A DNA stretch of 13,536 bases from Gallionellaceae bacterium. GTDB lineage: Bacteria; Pseudomonadota; Gammaproteobacteria; Burkholderiales; Gallionellaceae. The stretch lies in NCBI GenBank assembly GCA_003445795.1, contig DMCN01000046.1, positions 1-13,536 on the forward strand. The letters run 5' to 3'. Shown piece by piece: positions 5,854-12,869 of this stretch (positions are counted from its first letter, which is position 1; each line of letters begins with the position of its first letter). Both the position numbers and the translations under genes were made by a program. The notes under the pieces were generated by a model. It searched no databases. It was not told the origin of the DNA and saw nothing but the letters and a program-made list of their open reading frames with translations.

Positions 5854-5967
5854 CGTCATCCCGACGCAGGCCGGGATCCAGCGTAGTTATTCAACATGCC
5901 TTTGGTTTTGTCCTGCTTTGCAGGATTTATTCAGCCGACTGGATTCCGGCCTGCGCCGGAATGACGG
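5854..5967. repeat. Family A composite palindromic element, copy 1 (about 114 bp)
   Basis: Inverted 28-mers at 5854-5881 and 5939-5967 (one a base longer by my count; 25 of 28 positions match) begin CGTCATCCCGACGCAGGCC and end CCGGCCTGCGCCGGAATGACG. The spacer holds a perfect hairpin, TCCTGC-TTT-GCAGGA (5911-5925). The element lies between the candidate operator and the oxyR ribosome-binding site, and its right end abuts the oxyR leader hairpin. It is the same element as that at 9085-9200, in the opposite orientation. Confidence 0.88.
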
Positions 5968-5983
5968 CTGCAAGGAGAGCAGC
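5967..5983 (+). promoter_or_regulatory. oxyR ribosome-binding site held in a hairpin loop
   Basis: GCTGC (5967-5971) pairs with GCAGC (5979-5983), leaving the 7-base loop AAGGAGA, which is the Shine-Dalgarno sequence. The ATG follows immediately at 5984. An A-N-GGA in a hairpin loop over the ribosome-binding site is the known layout of CsrA/RsmA sites. Control by CsrA is inferred only. Confidence 0.5.
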
Positions 5984-6889
5984 ATGACCCTCAACGAACT
6001 GCGTTTCATCGTCGCCGTGGCACAGGAGCGCAACTTCCGCCGCGCGGCGGAGAAGGCTTTCATCAGCCAGCCCGCGCTGTCGCTGGCGATACAGAAGCTG
6101 GAAGAAGAGCTCGGCCTGAAAATATTCGAGCGCGGCAAGAACGATGTCACGCTCACGCCGGTCGGCAGCGCCATCGTGGAGCAGGCGCAGCGCGTGCTGG
6201 AAGAGGCGGAACGCATCCGCGAGATCGCCGCGCAGGGCAGGAATCAGCTCACCACGCCGTTGCGCGTCGGCGTCATCCACAGCGTCGGCCCCTATCTGCT
6301 GCCAGACCTCATCCCCGCGCTGAAGAAGGTCGCGCCGCAGATGGCGCTGGAGGTGGAGGAGAACATCACCGCGAATCTGGAAACCCTGCTGCGCAACGGC
6401 AAGCTGGACGTGATCGTCATCGCACTGCCCTTTGGTGATGCCAGCATCCTCACCCATGCTTTATATGACGAACCGTTCGAGGTGGTGGTGAACAGCGAGC
6501 ATCGCTGGGCGGAACGGCGCAGCATCAAGGCGCCGGAACTTGCGGAAGAAAAAGTGCTGCTGCTGAATTCCGGCCACTGCTTCAGTAACCAGGTGGCCGA
6601 AGCCTGCCCCGATCTCAGCCGCAAGGGCGCAGAGATACAGCGCGGCACCTCGCTGGAGACCATCCGCAACATGGTCGCTTCCGGCCTCGGTGTCACCGTG
6701 CTCCCCGCCTCAGCCAACGCCGCGCGTTATCGCAGCAAGCTGCTGAACGTGATCCCGTTCGCCAAACCGGTGCCGTCGCGGCGCATCGCGCTGGCCTGGC
6801 GCAAGAGCTTCGCGCGCACGCAGGCCGTCGAAGTGCTCGCGCAGGCCGTGGCGCAGGCTAAAATCACCGGCATCCATCATCTGGAGTGA
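5984..6889 (+). CDS. oxyR: Peroxide-sensing LysR-type regulator OxyR
   Basis: A 301-residue LysR-family activator. The N-terminal winged helix-turn-helix spans about residues 1-60 (NELRFIVAVAQERNFRRAAEKAFISQPALSLAIQKLE) and the sensor domain about 92-295. The two redox cysteines, Cys199 (SGHCFSNQ) and Cys208 (EACP), fall at exactly the E. coli numbers and form the H2O2-sensing disulfide. This separates it from CysB and other LysR members. The open frame extends upstream to 5756 through the repeat, but the LysR start motif and AAGGAG set the ATG at 5984. It is divergent from the rubrerythrin series, the standard layout for a LysR regulator and its target. The methyltransferase gene follows after two bases. 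Confidence 0.95.
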   Translation: MTLNELRFIVAVAQERNFRRAAEKAFISQPALSLAIQKLEEELGLKIFERGKNDVTLTPVGSAIVEQAQRVLEEAERIREIAAQGRNQLTTPLRVGVIHSVGPYLLPDLIPALKKVAPQMALEVEENITANLETLLRNGKLDVIVIALPFGDASILTHALYDEPFEVVVNSEHRWAERRSIKAPELAEEKVLLLNSGHCFSNQVAEACPDLSRKGAEIQRGTSLETIRNMVASGLGVTVLPASANAARYRSKLLNVIPFAKPVPSRRIALAWRKSFARTQAVEVLAQAVAQAKITGIHHLE

Positions 6890-6891
6890 AT

Positions 6892-7536
6892 ATGCGCGAC
6901 CAACCTTACCGCCGGAATCCGCTGCTGCGCATGAGCTACAGCCTGATCGCGCCGCTCTACGACCTGGTCATCGAGCGCCCCATGCGCGAGTCTCGCAAAA
7001 ATTCACTTGCCGCCTTGCCGACGCACGCGCAGAGACAAGTGCTCATCAGCGGGGCGGGTACCGGGCTGGATCTGCCCCTGCTACCGGCACTGCACCGCTA
7101 CACCGCGCTCGATTTCAATCCGGCGATGCTGGCGCACGCCGTGCCGCGCGGCAAACATCTGGAGGTGGATTTCGTACTGGGCGACAGCATGGATTTGCCT
7201 TTCGCCGATGCGCAGTTCGATCATGTGGTGCTGCATCTCATCGTCGCCGTGGTGCCGGAGCCGCAAAGGTGCCTCAGCGAGGCCGCGCGCGTGCTCAAGC
7301 CCGGCGGCACCATCATCCTGTTCGACAAGTTCCTGCATCCCGAACAGCGCGCACCGCTGCGCCGCCTGTTCAACGGCCTCACGCGCCGCTTTGCCACGCG
7401 CATGGATGTGGTGTTCGAGGAAGTGTTGCGTGCAGCGCCGGAACTGCAGGTGCTGAGCGACAAGCCGGTCATGGCGAACGGCTGGTTCCGCGGGATCGTG
7501 CTGCAGAAACCTCAGGAACCGACGCGGCGGCAGTAG
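6892..7536 (+). CDS. Class I SAM-dependent methyltransferase (UbiE/PmtA-like fold)
   Basis: A 214-residue Rossmann-fold methyltransferase. The SAM-binding motif I is VLISGAGTGLDLPLLP (about 50-65), with acidic Asp74 at the end of strand 2 (ALDFNPAML), GDSMDLPF (97-104), and the post-motif LKPGGTIILFDKF (135-147). The N-terminus YSLIAPLYDLVIERPMRESRK resembles the PmtA/UbiE-like group, but the substrate cannot be read from sequence. The ATG at 6892 has GGAG five bases upstream. A GTG at 6886, overlapping the oxyR stop, is in frame but less likely. Its position two bases after oxyR suggests co-transcription. Its 3' end overlaps the convergent methyltransferase gene by 25 bases. Confidence 0.85.
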   Translation: MRDQPYRRNPLLRMSYSLIAPLYDLVIERPMRESRKNSLAALPTHAQRQVLISGAGTGLDLPLLPALHRYTALDFNPAMLAHAVPRGKHLEVDFVLGDSMDLPFADAQFDHVVLHLIVAVVPEPQRCLSEAARVLKPGGTIILFDKFLHPEQRAPLRRLFNGLTRRFATRMDVVFEEVLRAAPELQVLSDKPVMANGWFRGIVLQKPQEPTRRQ

Positions 7537-8132
7537 CAGTAGACAAAAGACTGCTTCGCCCCCGCGGGCGTCTGGTGCAGTTCCTTGCGATGCGACAGCA
7601 ATTCAAAACCGCCGCCGAACTGGTCGTGCAGCTCGCCCGGGCTGTAACGCATGACGGGCAGACCGCTGCATTGCAAAGGGCCGTCTTCGGCGAAGGAAGC
7701 GACGATGACATGTCCGCCCGGTTTCACCGAACGCATCACTGTGCGCACATAGACGGCACGGTCTGCCGGGTCGGTGAGGAAGTGGAACACGGCACGGTCG
7801 TGCCAGATGTCGTAACGGTTGGCGGGCAGATCGACCCGGGTGATGTCATCCTCGATCCAGCGTACCTTGCTCTCCTGCGCACCGAGGCGATTGCGCGCCG
7901 TTTGCAGCGCCGCGCCGGAAAGGTCGAGCACGGTCAGATCGCTATAGCCTTCCGCCACCAGGTCGTCGACCAGCATGGAAGCGCCGCCGCCGACGTCGAT
8001 GATGCCCGCATCCGGAGACGCACCCGTCGACCTGATGAGATCGAGCGAAAGGTCTGCATGCGGCTGGAACCAGCTCACCGCATCCGTCGCTTTGGTCGAA
8101 TAGACCTTCTCCCAGTGTTCTTTCGAATGCAT
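7512..8132 (-). CDS. Class I SAM-dependent methyltransferase
   Basis: A 206-residue methyltransferase of the group starting HWEKVYSTK. The SAM site is IIDVGGGASMLVDDL (44-58), acidic Asp70 (TVLDLSGAAL), DIWHDRAVFHFL (108-119) and VKPGGHVIVASF (136-147). The substrate is unknown, and the pattern differs from the methyltransferase gene it meets tail to tail. The frame opens at 8156, but GGGAGG six bases before the ATG at 8132 sets the start. It follows hemF by only 20 bases, so it is probably the last gene of a hemF transcript. Its stop lies 25 bases inside the convergent plus-strand gene. Confidence 0.87.
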   Translation of the reverse strand: MHSKEHWEKVYSTKATDAVSWFQPHADLSLDLIRSTGASPDAGIIDVGGGASMLVDDLVAEGYSDLTVLDLSGAALQTARNRLGAQESKVRWIEDDITRVDLPANRYDIWHDRAVFHFLTDPADRAVYVRTVMRSVKPGGHVIVASFAEDGPLQCSGLPVMRYSPGELHDQFGGGFELLSHRKELHQTPAGAKQSFVYCYCRRVGS

Positions 8133-8152
8133 GTCAGCCTCCCTTGCGGATG

Positions 8153-9067
8153 TCACACCCAGTCTTTGGGCACCAGATATTTGTCGTACAACTCAGCTTC
8201 CGGCGTGCCCTTTTCCGGATGCCAGTCGTAACGCCATTTCACCAGCGGCGGCATCGACAGCAGGATGGACTCGGTGCGGCCGTTCGATTGCAGGCCGAAG
8301 ATGGTGCCGCGGTCGACGACCAGATTGAACTCGACATAGCGGCCGCGACGATACAACTGGAAGTCGCGCTCGCGTTCGCCGTAGGGCGTGTCTTTGCGCT
8401 TCTCCAGGATGGGCACATAGGCCGACAGGTAATGGTCGCCGACGCTCTGCTGGATGGCGAAGCAGGAAGCGAAATCCGGCTCGGAGAGGTCGTCGAAGAA
8501 GATACCGCCCACACCGCGCGGTTCGTTGCGGTGCTTGAGGAAGAAATACTCGTCGCACCACTTCTTGTATTTCGCGTGGAGCTCCGGATCGAACGGGGCG
8601 AGCGAGTTCTTGCAGATCTGGTGGAAGTGTTTCGCATCTTCTTCGAAGCCGTAGTACGGCGTGAGATCCATACCGCCGCCGAACCAGAATACTTTGCTGC
8701 CGTCGGGCTTGTGCGCCATGAACATGCGCACGTTGGCGTGCGAGGTCGGTGCATAGGGATTGCGCGGATGCATCACCAGAGACACGCCCATCGCTTCCCA
8801 GCTACAACCAGCCAGCTCGGGGCGGTGTTGCGTGGCTGAGGCCGGCATCTTGTCGCCCTGCACATGCGAGAACGCCACACCACCGCGTTCGATCACATTG
8901 CCCTCTTCGATGATGCAGCTGATGCCTTCACCCTTGCCGATACCGCCGCTGCCGGTGGCACGCGTCCACTTGTCGCGCAGGAACTTCTTGCCATCGACTT
9001 GCTCGAGGCGTTCGACGATGAGTTCCTGCAGTTCGAGCAAGTAGGTTTTGACGGCGGCGCTATCCAT
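8153..9067 (-). CDS. hemF: Oxygen-dependent coproporphyrinogen-III oxidase
   Basis: HemF oxidatively decarboxylates coproporphyrinogen III to protoporphyrinogen IX, using O2, in haem synthesis. The 304 aa match the family (E. coli 299). Conserved blocks are present: HPRNPYAPTSHANVRMF (100-116), MDLTPYYGFEEDAKHFH (133-149), RGVGGIFFDDL (184-194) and YVEFNLVVDRGTIFGLQSNG (244-263). His100, His110, His149 and His179 correspond, with an offset of four, to the E. coli metal/active-site histidines. GGAGA lies before the ATG at 9067. It indicates an organism that makes haem with oxygen. The tsaC gene lies upstream, separated by a 142-base gap largely filled by a family A repeat. Confidence 0.97.
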   Translation of the reverse strand: MDSAAVKTYLLELQELIVERLEQVDGKKFLRDKWTRATGSGGIGKGEGISCIIEEGNVIERGGVAFSHVQGDKMPASATQHRPELAGCSWEAMGVSLVMHPRNPYAPTSHANVRMFMAHKPDGSKVFWFGGGMDLTPYYGFEEDAKHFHQICKNSLAPFDPELHAKYKKWCDEYFFLKHRNEPRGVGGIFFDDLSEPDFASCFAIQQSVGDHYLSAYVPILEKRKDTPYGERERDFQLYRRGRYVEFNLVVDRGTIFGLQSNGRTESILLSMPPLVKWRYDWHPEKGTPEAELYDKYLVPKDWV

Positions 9068-9084
9068 TTTCTCTCCGGTGGCTA

Positions 9085-9200
9085 CGTCATTCCGGCGAAG
9101 GCCGGAATCCAGTCAATCAGACATTTCTCCGCAACGCGGAGACAAAACCTAACTGCATATTTTTTACAAACACTGGATTCCGGCCTTCGCCGGAATGACG
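9085..9200. repeat. Family A composite palindromic element, copy 2 (116 bp)
   Basis: Perfect 28-base inverted repeats at 9085-9112 and 9173-9200 (CGTCATTCCGGCGAAGGCC...) flank a 60-base spacer. The spacer has a perfect hairpin, CTCCGC-AAC-GCGGAG (9127-9141), followed by ACAAAACC and later GCAT. Copy 1, read on the minus strand, shows the same order: hairpin, ACAAAACC, GCAT. The element lies between the tsaC stop and the hemF start. Confidence 0.93.
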
Positions 9201-9209
9201 GGTTAAAAA

Positions 9210-9773
9210 TTATTTGCGCACGATTCTACCATCCGACCATGCGCGTATCGTCGAAGGTTGTTTGCGTTTGCCCACCCGGCCGCGCAATACCCACACTTTT
9301 TTTCCAAACATTCGCCGGCACTCGGCATACGTTTTCGCGGGGCGCATCCCGCTACGGTTGGCGCTGGTGGAGACCAGCGCGCTGTTTGCGCTACGGCAGA
9401 GTTGTCTGGCGAATGGAAAAGCCGTGAGTCGCACCGCCAGTGTGGCGTGCTTGCCGCGCAGCCAACGCGGGCAGGAGGGAAGTACCGGCATCAGGTAAGT
9501 GACGGCCTGCACTTCATCATTCACCATCGCAACCTGCTCGGCAGGCGTCAGAGGCTGCAGGTAACGTGCGACTTGCCGGTAGTGCGATGCAATGAGAATG
9601 AGGCCCTTATGCCGGGGGCGCTGCTTGAGCTTGAGGATGCGCTGCACTGCCTGGCGATTGGCGGGATCGCAGCCGAGCCCATAGCAGGATTCGGTGGGAT
9701 AGGCGATCAGGCCGCCGCGTTTGAGGTGGGCTTGAAGACGGCGTGAGGTAATGGCTGAACCAGGCAAGCGCAC
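9210..9773 (-). CDS. tsaC: L-threonylcarbamoyladenylate synthase (TsaC/YrdC family)
   Basis: TsaC makes threonylcarbamoyl-AMP from Thr, bicarbonate and ATP for the t6A modification of tRNA. The 187 aa match E. coli TsaC. Conserved parts are GGLIAYPTESCYGLGCDP (20-37), the basic LKQRPRHKGLILIA (49-62), and VSTSAN near residue 133-139. The motif normally WPGPVT reads EVQAVT here, keeping only the last two residues. The frame starts with GTG at 9773; no strong Shine-Dalgarno is seen, so the start is less certain. The C-terminus ends in SDGRIVRK with no Sua5 domain. In the purD-hemF neighbourhood its minus-strand position suggests loose co-expression with housekeeping genes. Confidence 0.88.
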   Translation of the reverse strand: MRLPGSAITSRRLQAHLKRGGLIAYPTESCYGLGCDPANRQAVQRILKLKQRPRHKGLILIASHYRQVARYLQPLTPAEQVAMVNDEVQAVTYLMPVLPSCPRWLRGKHATLAVRLTAFPFARQLCRSANSALVSTSANRSGMRPAKTYAECRRMFGKKVWVLRGRVGKRKQPSTIRAWSDGRIVRK

Positions 9774-9800
9774 CTCGCGTTATGGAGTCTCTGCTTTGAT

Positions 9801-9934
9801 CCGTTCGTGGTGAGCTTGTCGAACCATGAACGAATATACACCTTGATGTCGTTCATCCTTCGACATAACCAGCGACTTGCCCGCTTGCGGGCTTAGTCGA
9901 ATGGCTAGTAGTCTCATCAGGCTCAGGACGAACG
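9801..9934. repeat. Family B palindromic repeat, interrupted copy
   Basis: The left arm (9801-9832, CCGTTCGTGGTGAGCTTGTC and on to GAACG) and the right arm (from 9850, CGTTCATCCTTCGACA) fit the family B layout. The right arm is split: TTCGACA ends at 9865 and GGCTCAGGACGAACG resumes at 9920, with 54 bases between. That 54-base piece has its own hairpin, with GCCCGC-TT-GCGGGC (9879-9892) inside CGACT/AGTCG (9873-9877, 9895-9899). It fills most of the 166-base purD-tsaC gap, where I see no gene. Confidence 0.75.
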
Positions 9935-9939
9935 ATCTC

Positions 9940-11211
9940 TTATTTTCGGCCGATGGCGCGATAGCCGATGTCGCGCCGCATCTGACTGCCATCGAAATGG
10001 ATCGTATCGGCAAACTCGTACGCGCGCTTCTGTGCCTGCTTCACCATATCGCCCAAGGCCACCACACACAACACGCGTCCACCGTTGGTGACCACCTTGC
10101 CGTCCTGCATGGTGGTGCCGGCATGGAACACATGCGCGTCTTCGAGTTTCTTCGGCAACCCGGTGATGACATCGCCCTTGCGCGGCGTGTCGGGGTAGTT
10201 GGCGGCCGCCATCACCACGCCGAGCGCTGTGCGGCGGTCCCATTCCGCTTCCACCTTGTCCAGCGTACCGTTGACTGCGTGCTCGACGATGGCGGCGAAG
10301 TCGCTCTTCAGGCGCAGCATGATGGGCTGCGTCTCGGGATCGCCCATGCGGCAGTTGAATTCCAGCACCTTGAGCCCGCCGTCCGGCGAGATCATCAGCC
10401 CCGCATAGAGGAAGCCGGTGTAGTTGATGCCTTCGCTTTCCATGCCGCGCACCACGGGCTGGATCACTTCGCGCAGCACCTTGGCGTGAATGGTCGGCGT
10501 GACCACCGGCGCGGGAGAGTACGCGCCCATGCCGCCGGTGTTGGGACCTTCATCGTTGTCCTTGAGGCGTTTGTGGTCCTGGCTGGTCGCCATCGCCAGC
10601 ACATTCTTGCCGTCGACCATCACGATGAAGCTGGCTTCCTCGCCTGCGAGGAACTCTTCGATCACCACGCGCGCACCGGCATCGCCGAGCTTGTTGTCGG
10701 AGAGCATCATGTCGACGGCATCGAACGCTTCCTGCTTGCTCATCGCCACGACCACACCCTTGCCCGCCGCCAGACCATCGGCCTTGATGACGATGGGCGC
10801 ACCGTGCTTCTCGACATAGGCTTTGGCCGGAGCAATCTCGCTGAAAGTCTCGAAGAACGCGGTGGGGATGTTGTGGCGCGTCATGAAGCGTTTGGCAAAA
10901 TCCTTGGAAGATTCGAGCTGCGCCGCTGCCTTGGTCGGGCCAAAAATTTTCAGGCCCGCAGCACGGAACGCATCCACCACACCCGCCGCCAGCGGCGCTT
11001 CCGGGCCGACAACGGTGAGTTCGATGTTCTCGCGTTTGACGAATTCGATGAGGTCGGGAATGGCGGTGATGGCGACGTTCTCCACGCCCTCTTCCAGCGC
11101 GGTGCCTGCATTGCCCGGTGCGACGTGCACCTTCTGCACTTTCGCGCCCTGCGCCAAGCGCCAGGCCAGCGCGTGCTCGCGACCGCCGTTACCGATAACC
11201 AGAATTTTCAT
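9940..11211 (-). CDS. purD: Phosphoribosylamine-glycine ligase (GAR synthetase)
   Basis: PurD joins glycine to phosphoribosylamine with ATP, step 2 of purine synthesis. The 423 aa are full length. The N-terminal domain begins MKILVIGNGGREHALAW, the ATP-grasp part includes KADGLAAGKGVVVA (143-156) and EEFLAGEEASF (185-195), DNDEGPNTGGMGAYSPAP is at 218-235, and the metal-binding EFNCRMGDPETQ is at 284-295. GAGG precedes the ATG at 11211. It lies 70 bases downstream of purH on the same strand; that gap is almost wholly a family C palindrome. Purine-linked control would be expected at a promoter outside the window. Confidence 0.97.
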   Translation of the reverse strand: MKILVIGNGGREHALAWRLAQGAKVQKVHVAPGNAGTALEEGVENVAITAIPDLIEFVKRENIELTVVGPEAPLAAGVVDAFRAAGLKIFGPTKAAAQLESSKDFAKRFMTRHNIPTAFFETFSEIAPAKAYVEKHGAPIVIKADGLAAGKGVVVAMSKQEAFDAVDMMLSDNKLGDAGARVVIEEFLAGEEASFIVMVDGKNVLAMATSQDHKRLKDNDEGPNTGGMGAYSPAPVVTPTIHAKVLREVIQPVVRGMESEGINYTGFLYAGLMISPDGGLKVLEFNCRMGDPETQPIMLRLKSDFAAIVEHAVNGTLDKVEAEWDRRTALGVVMAAANYPDTPRKGDVITGLPKKLEDAHVFHAGTTMQDGKVVTNGGRVLCVVALGDMVKQAQKRAYEFADTIHFDGSQMRRDIGYRAIGRK

Positions 11212-11221
11212 AACAACCTCA

Positions 11222-11280
11222 ATGTAGGGTGGGCACGATGCCCACCGATCGTCAGCGTGGGCATAGTGCCCACCCTACAT
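11222..11280. repeat. Family C nested palindromic repeat between purH and purD
   Basis: Perfect 15-base arms, ATGTAGGGTGGGCAC (11222-11236) and its complement (11266-11280), enclose a second inverted repeat, ATGCCCAC (11238-11245) with GTGGGCAT (11257-11264). The element starts one base after the purH stop codon in transcription order and ends 10 bases before the purD ATG. In the RNA it would form a strong stem between the two genes. Confidence 0.9.
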
Positions 11281-11281
11281 G

Positions 11282-12844
11282 TTAATGACGGAAGTGACGG
11301 AAGCCGGTGAACACCATCGCCAGCCCATGCTCGTCGGCAGCAGCGATCACTTCTTCGTCGCGCATCGAGCCGCCCGGTTGGATAACGGCTTTGGCACCGG
11401 CGGTCGCCAGCACGTCGATGCCGTCGCGGAACGGGAAGAAGGCGTCGGAGGACACCACGGAATTGTCCAGGCTCAGGCCGGCGTTCTGCGCCTTGATGCT
11501 GGCAATGCGGGTACTGTCCACGCGGCTCATCTGGCCCGCGCCGACGCCCAGCGTCATGCCGCCCTTGCAGAACACGATGGCGTTGGACTTCACATACTTC
11601 GCCACGCGCCAGGCGAACAGCAGGTCGGTGAGTTGTTCCTTGGTCGGCTGTTTCTTGGAAACGACCTTGAGTTGCGACAACTGCACGTTGAGTGCATCCG
11701 GTGTCTGCACCAGCAGGCCGCCGCTCACGCGCTTGAAGTCATACTGGTTGTGCGCCTTGGACAGCGGCACGCTGAGCACGCGCACGTTCTGTTTCGCGCC
11801 GGTGATCTTCAATGCGGCTTCGGTGGCGCTCGGGGCGATGATGACTTCGACGAACTGGTTGGCGGTGATCTGCGTGGCGGTCTCGGCGTCCAACTCGCGG
11901 TTGAAGGCGATGATGCCGCCGAACGCGGAAGTGGTGTCGGTGGAATAGGCCAGCTTGTAGGCGTTCAGTGCGTTGTCGGCGATGGCGACACCGCAGGGGT
12001 TGGCGTGCTTGACGATGACGCAGGCCGGTTCGTCAAAGGTCTTCACCAGTTCCCATGCCGCATCGGAATCGCCGATGTTGTTGTAGCTGAGTTCCTTGCC
12101 CTGCAGCTGGGTGTAGCCCGCGATGCCGCCGGGCAGCGCGATGAGGTCGCGGTAGAACGCGGCCTTCTGGTGCGGGTTCTCGCCGTAGCGCATCTCCTGC
12201 ACTTTGGCGAAGTTGAAGTTGACCTGCGCCGGGAAGTCGCTCTTGCTGCCGTCGCTGTTGATGGCGGTGAGGTAGTTGCTGATCATGCTGTCGTAGGCGG
12301 CGGTATGCGAAAACGCCTTCTTCGCCAGGTCGAACTTGGTGGCGGCGGAGACTTCGCCCTTGTTGGTCTGCATCTCGGCCAGCACATCGGAATAGTCTGC
12401 CGGATCGGTAACGATGGCGACGTGCGCGTGGTTCTTGGCAGCGGAACGCACCATGGTCGGGCCGCCGATGTCGATGTTCTCGATGGCGTCTTCCAGTGTG
12501 CAGCCGGGCTTGGCGATGGTGGCCGCGAACGGGTACAGGTTGACGACAACCAGATCAATGGTGGGGATGTCGTGCTTCTTCAGGGTGGCGACATGCTCGG
12601 GCAGGTCGCGGCGCGCGAGAATACCGGCATGCACTTTTGGCTGCAGCGTCTTCACGCGGCCGTCCAGCATCTCGGGGAAGCCGGTGTAATCGGCGACTTC
12701 GGTCACGGGCACGCCGTTGTCGGCGAACAGCTTGGCCGTGCCGCCGGTGGAGAGGATCTTCACGCCGAGGGCATGCAGTCCTTTGGCGAATTCGAGTACG
12801 CCGGACTTATCCGAGACGCTGATGAGTGCTTGAGTGATAGCCAT
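11282..12844 (-). CDS. purH: Bifunctional AICAR transformylase/IMP cyclohydrolase
   Basis: PurH performs the last two steps of IMP synthesis: formyl transfer to AICAR, then ring closure. The 520 aa are full length. The N-terminal MGS-like cyclohydrolase domain (1 to about 190) has LSTGGTAK (31-38), GRVKTLQPKVHAGIL (62-76) and VVNLYPF (100-106). The C-terminal transformylase domain has the catalytic Lys279-His280 pair in VKHANPCG, preceded by RYGENPHQ (219-226). AGGGA lies upstream of the ATG at 12844. fis lies 25 bases upstream and purD follows, the conserved dusB-fis-purH-purD order of betaproteobacteria. Long open frames opposite it on the plus strand are antisense shadows. Confidence 0.98.
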   Translation of the reverse strand: MAITQALISVSDKSGVLEFAKGLHALGVKILSTGGTAKLFADNGVPVTEVADYTGFPEMLDGRVKTLQPKVHAGILARRDLPEHVATLKKHDIPTIDLVVVNLYPFAATIAKPGCTLEDAIENIDIGGPTMVRSAAKNHAHVAIVTDPADYSDVLAEMQTNKGEVSAATKFDLAKKAFSHTAAYDSMISNYLTAINSDGSKSDFPAQVNFNFAKVQEMRYGENPHQKAAFYRDLIALPGGIAGYTQLQGKELSYNNIGDSDAAWELVKTFDEPACVIVKHANPCGVAIADNALNAYKLAYSTDTTSAFGGIIAFNRELDAETATQITANQFVEVIIAPSATEAALKITGAKQNVRVLSVPLSKAHNQYDFKRVSGGLLVQTPDALNVQLSQLKVVSKKQPTKEQLTDLLFAWRVAKYVKSNAIVFCKGGMTLGVGAGQMSRVDSTRIASIKAQNAGLSLDNSVVSSDAFFPFRDGIDVLATAGAKAVIQPGGSMRDEEVIAAADEHGLAMVFTGFRHFRH

Positions 12845-12869
12845 TTGGTTTTCCCTGGATTGTTTTTGA

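Noticed and set aside
5731..5859. N-terminal extension of rubrerythrin (43 extra codons)
   Set aside because: It crosses the candidate promoter and operator, and a strong AAGGAGAAC stands just before the ATG at 5730.
5756..5983. Upstream in-frame extension of oxyR (76 extra codons)
   Set aside because: It runs through the family A repeat and lacks a ribosome-binding site, whereas AAGGAG and the LysR N-terminus mark 5984 and put both cysteines at 199 and 208.
5854..9200. The two family A repeats as ends of one 3.3-kb transposon carrying oxyR to hemF
   Set aside because: Each copy is a self-contained inverted pair, the genes between are housekeeping or regulatory, and there is no transposase.
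9085..9200. CRISPR-like repeat and spacer pattern
   Set aside because: The 28-mers are inverted rather than direct, only two per locus, and no cas genes are present.
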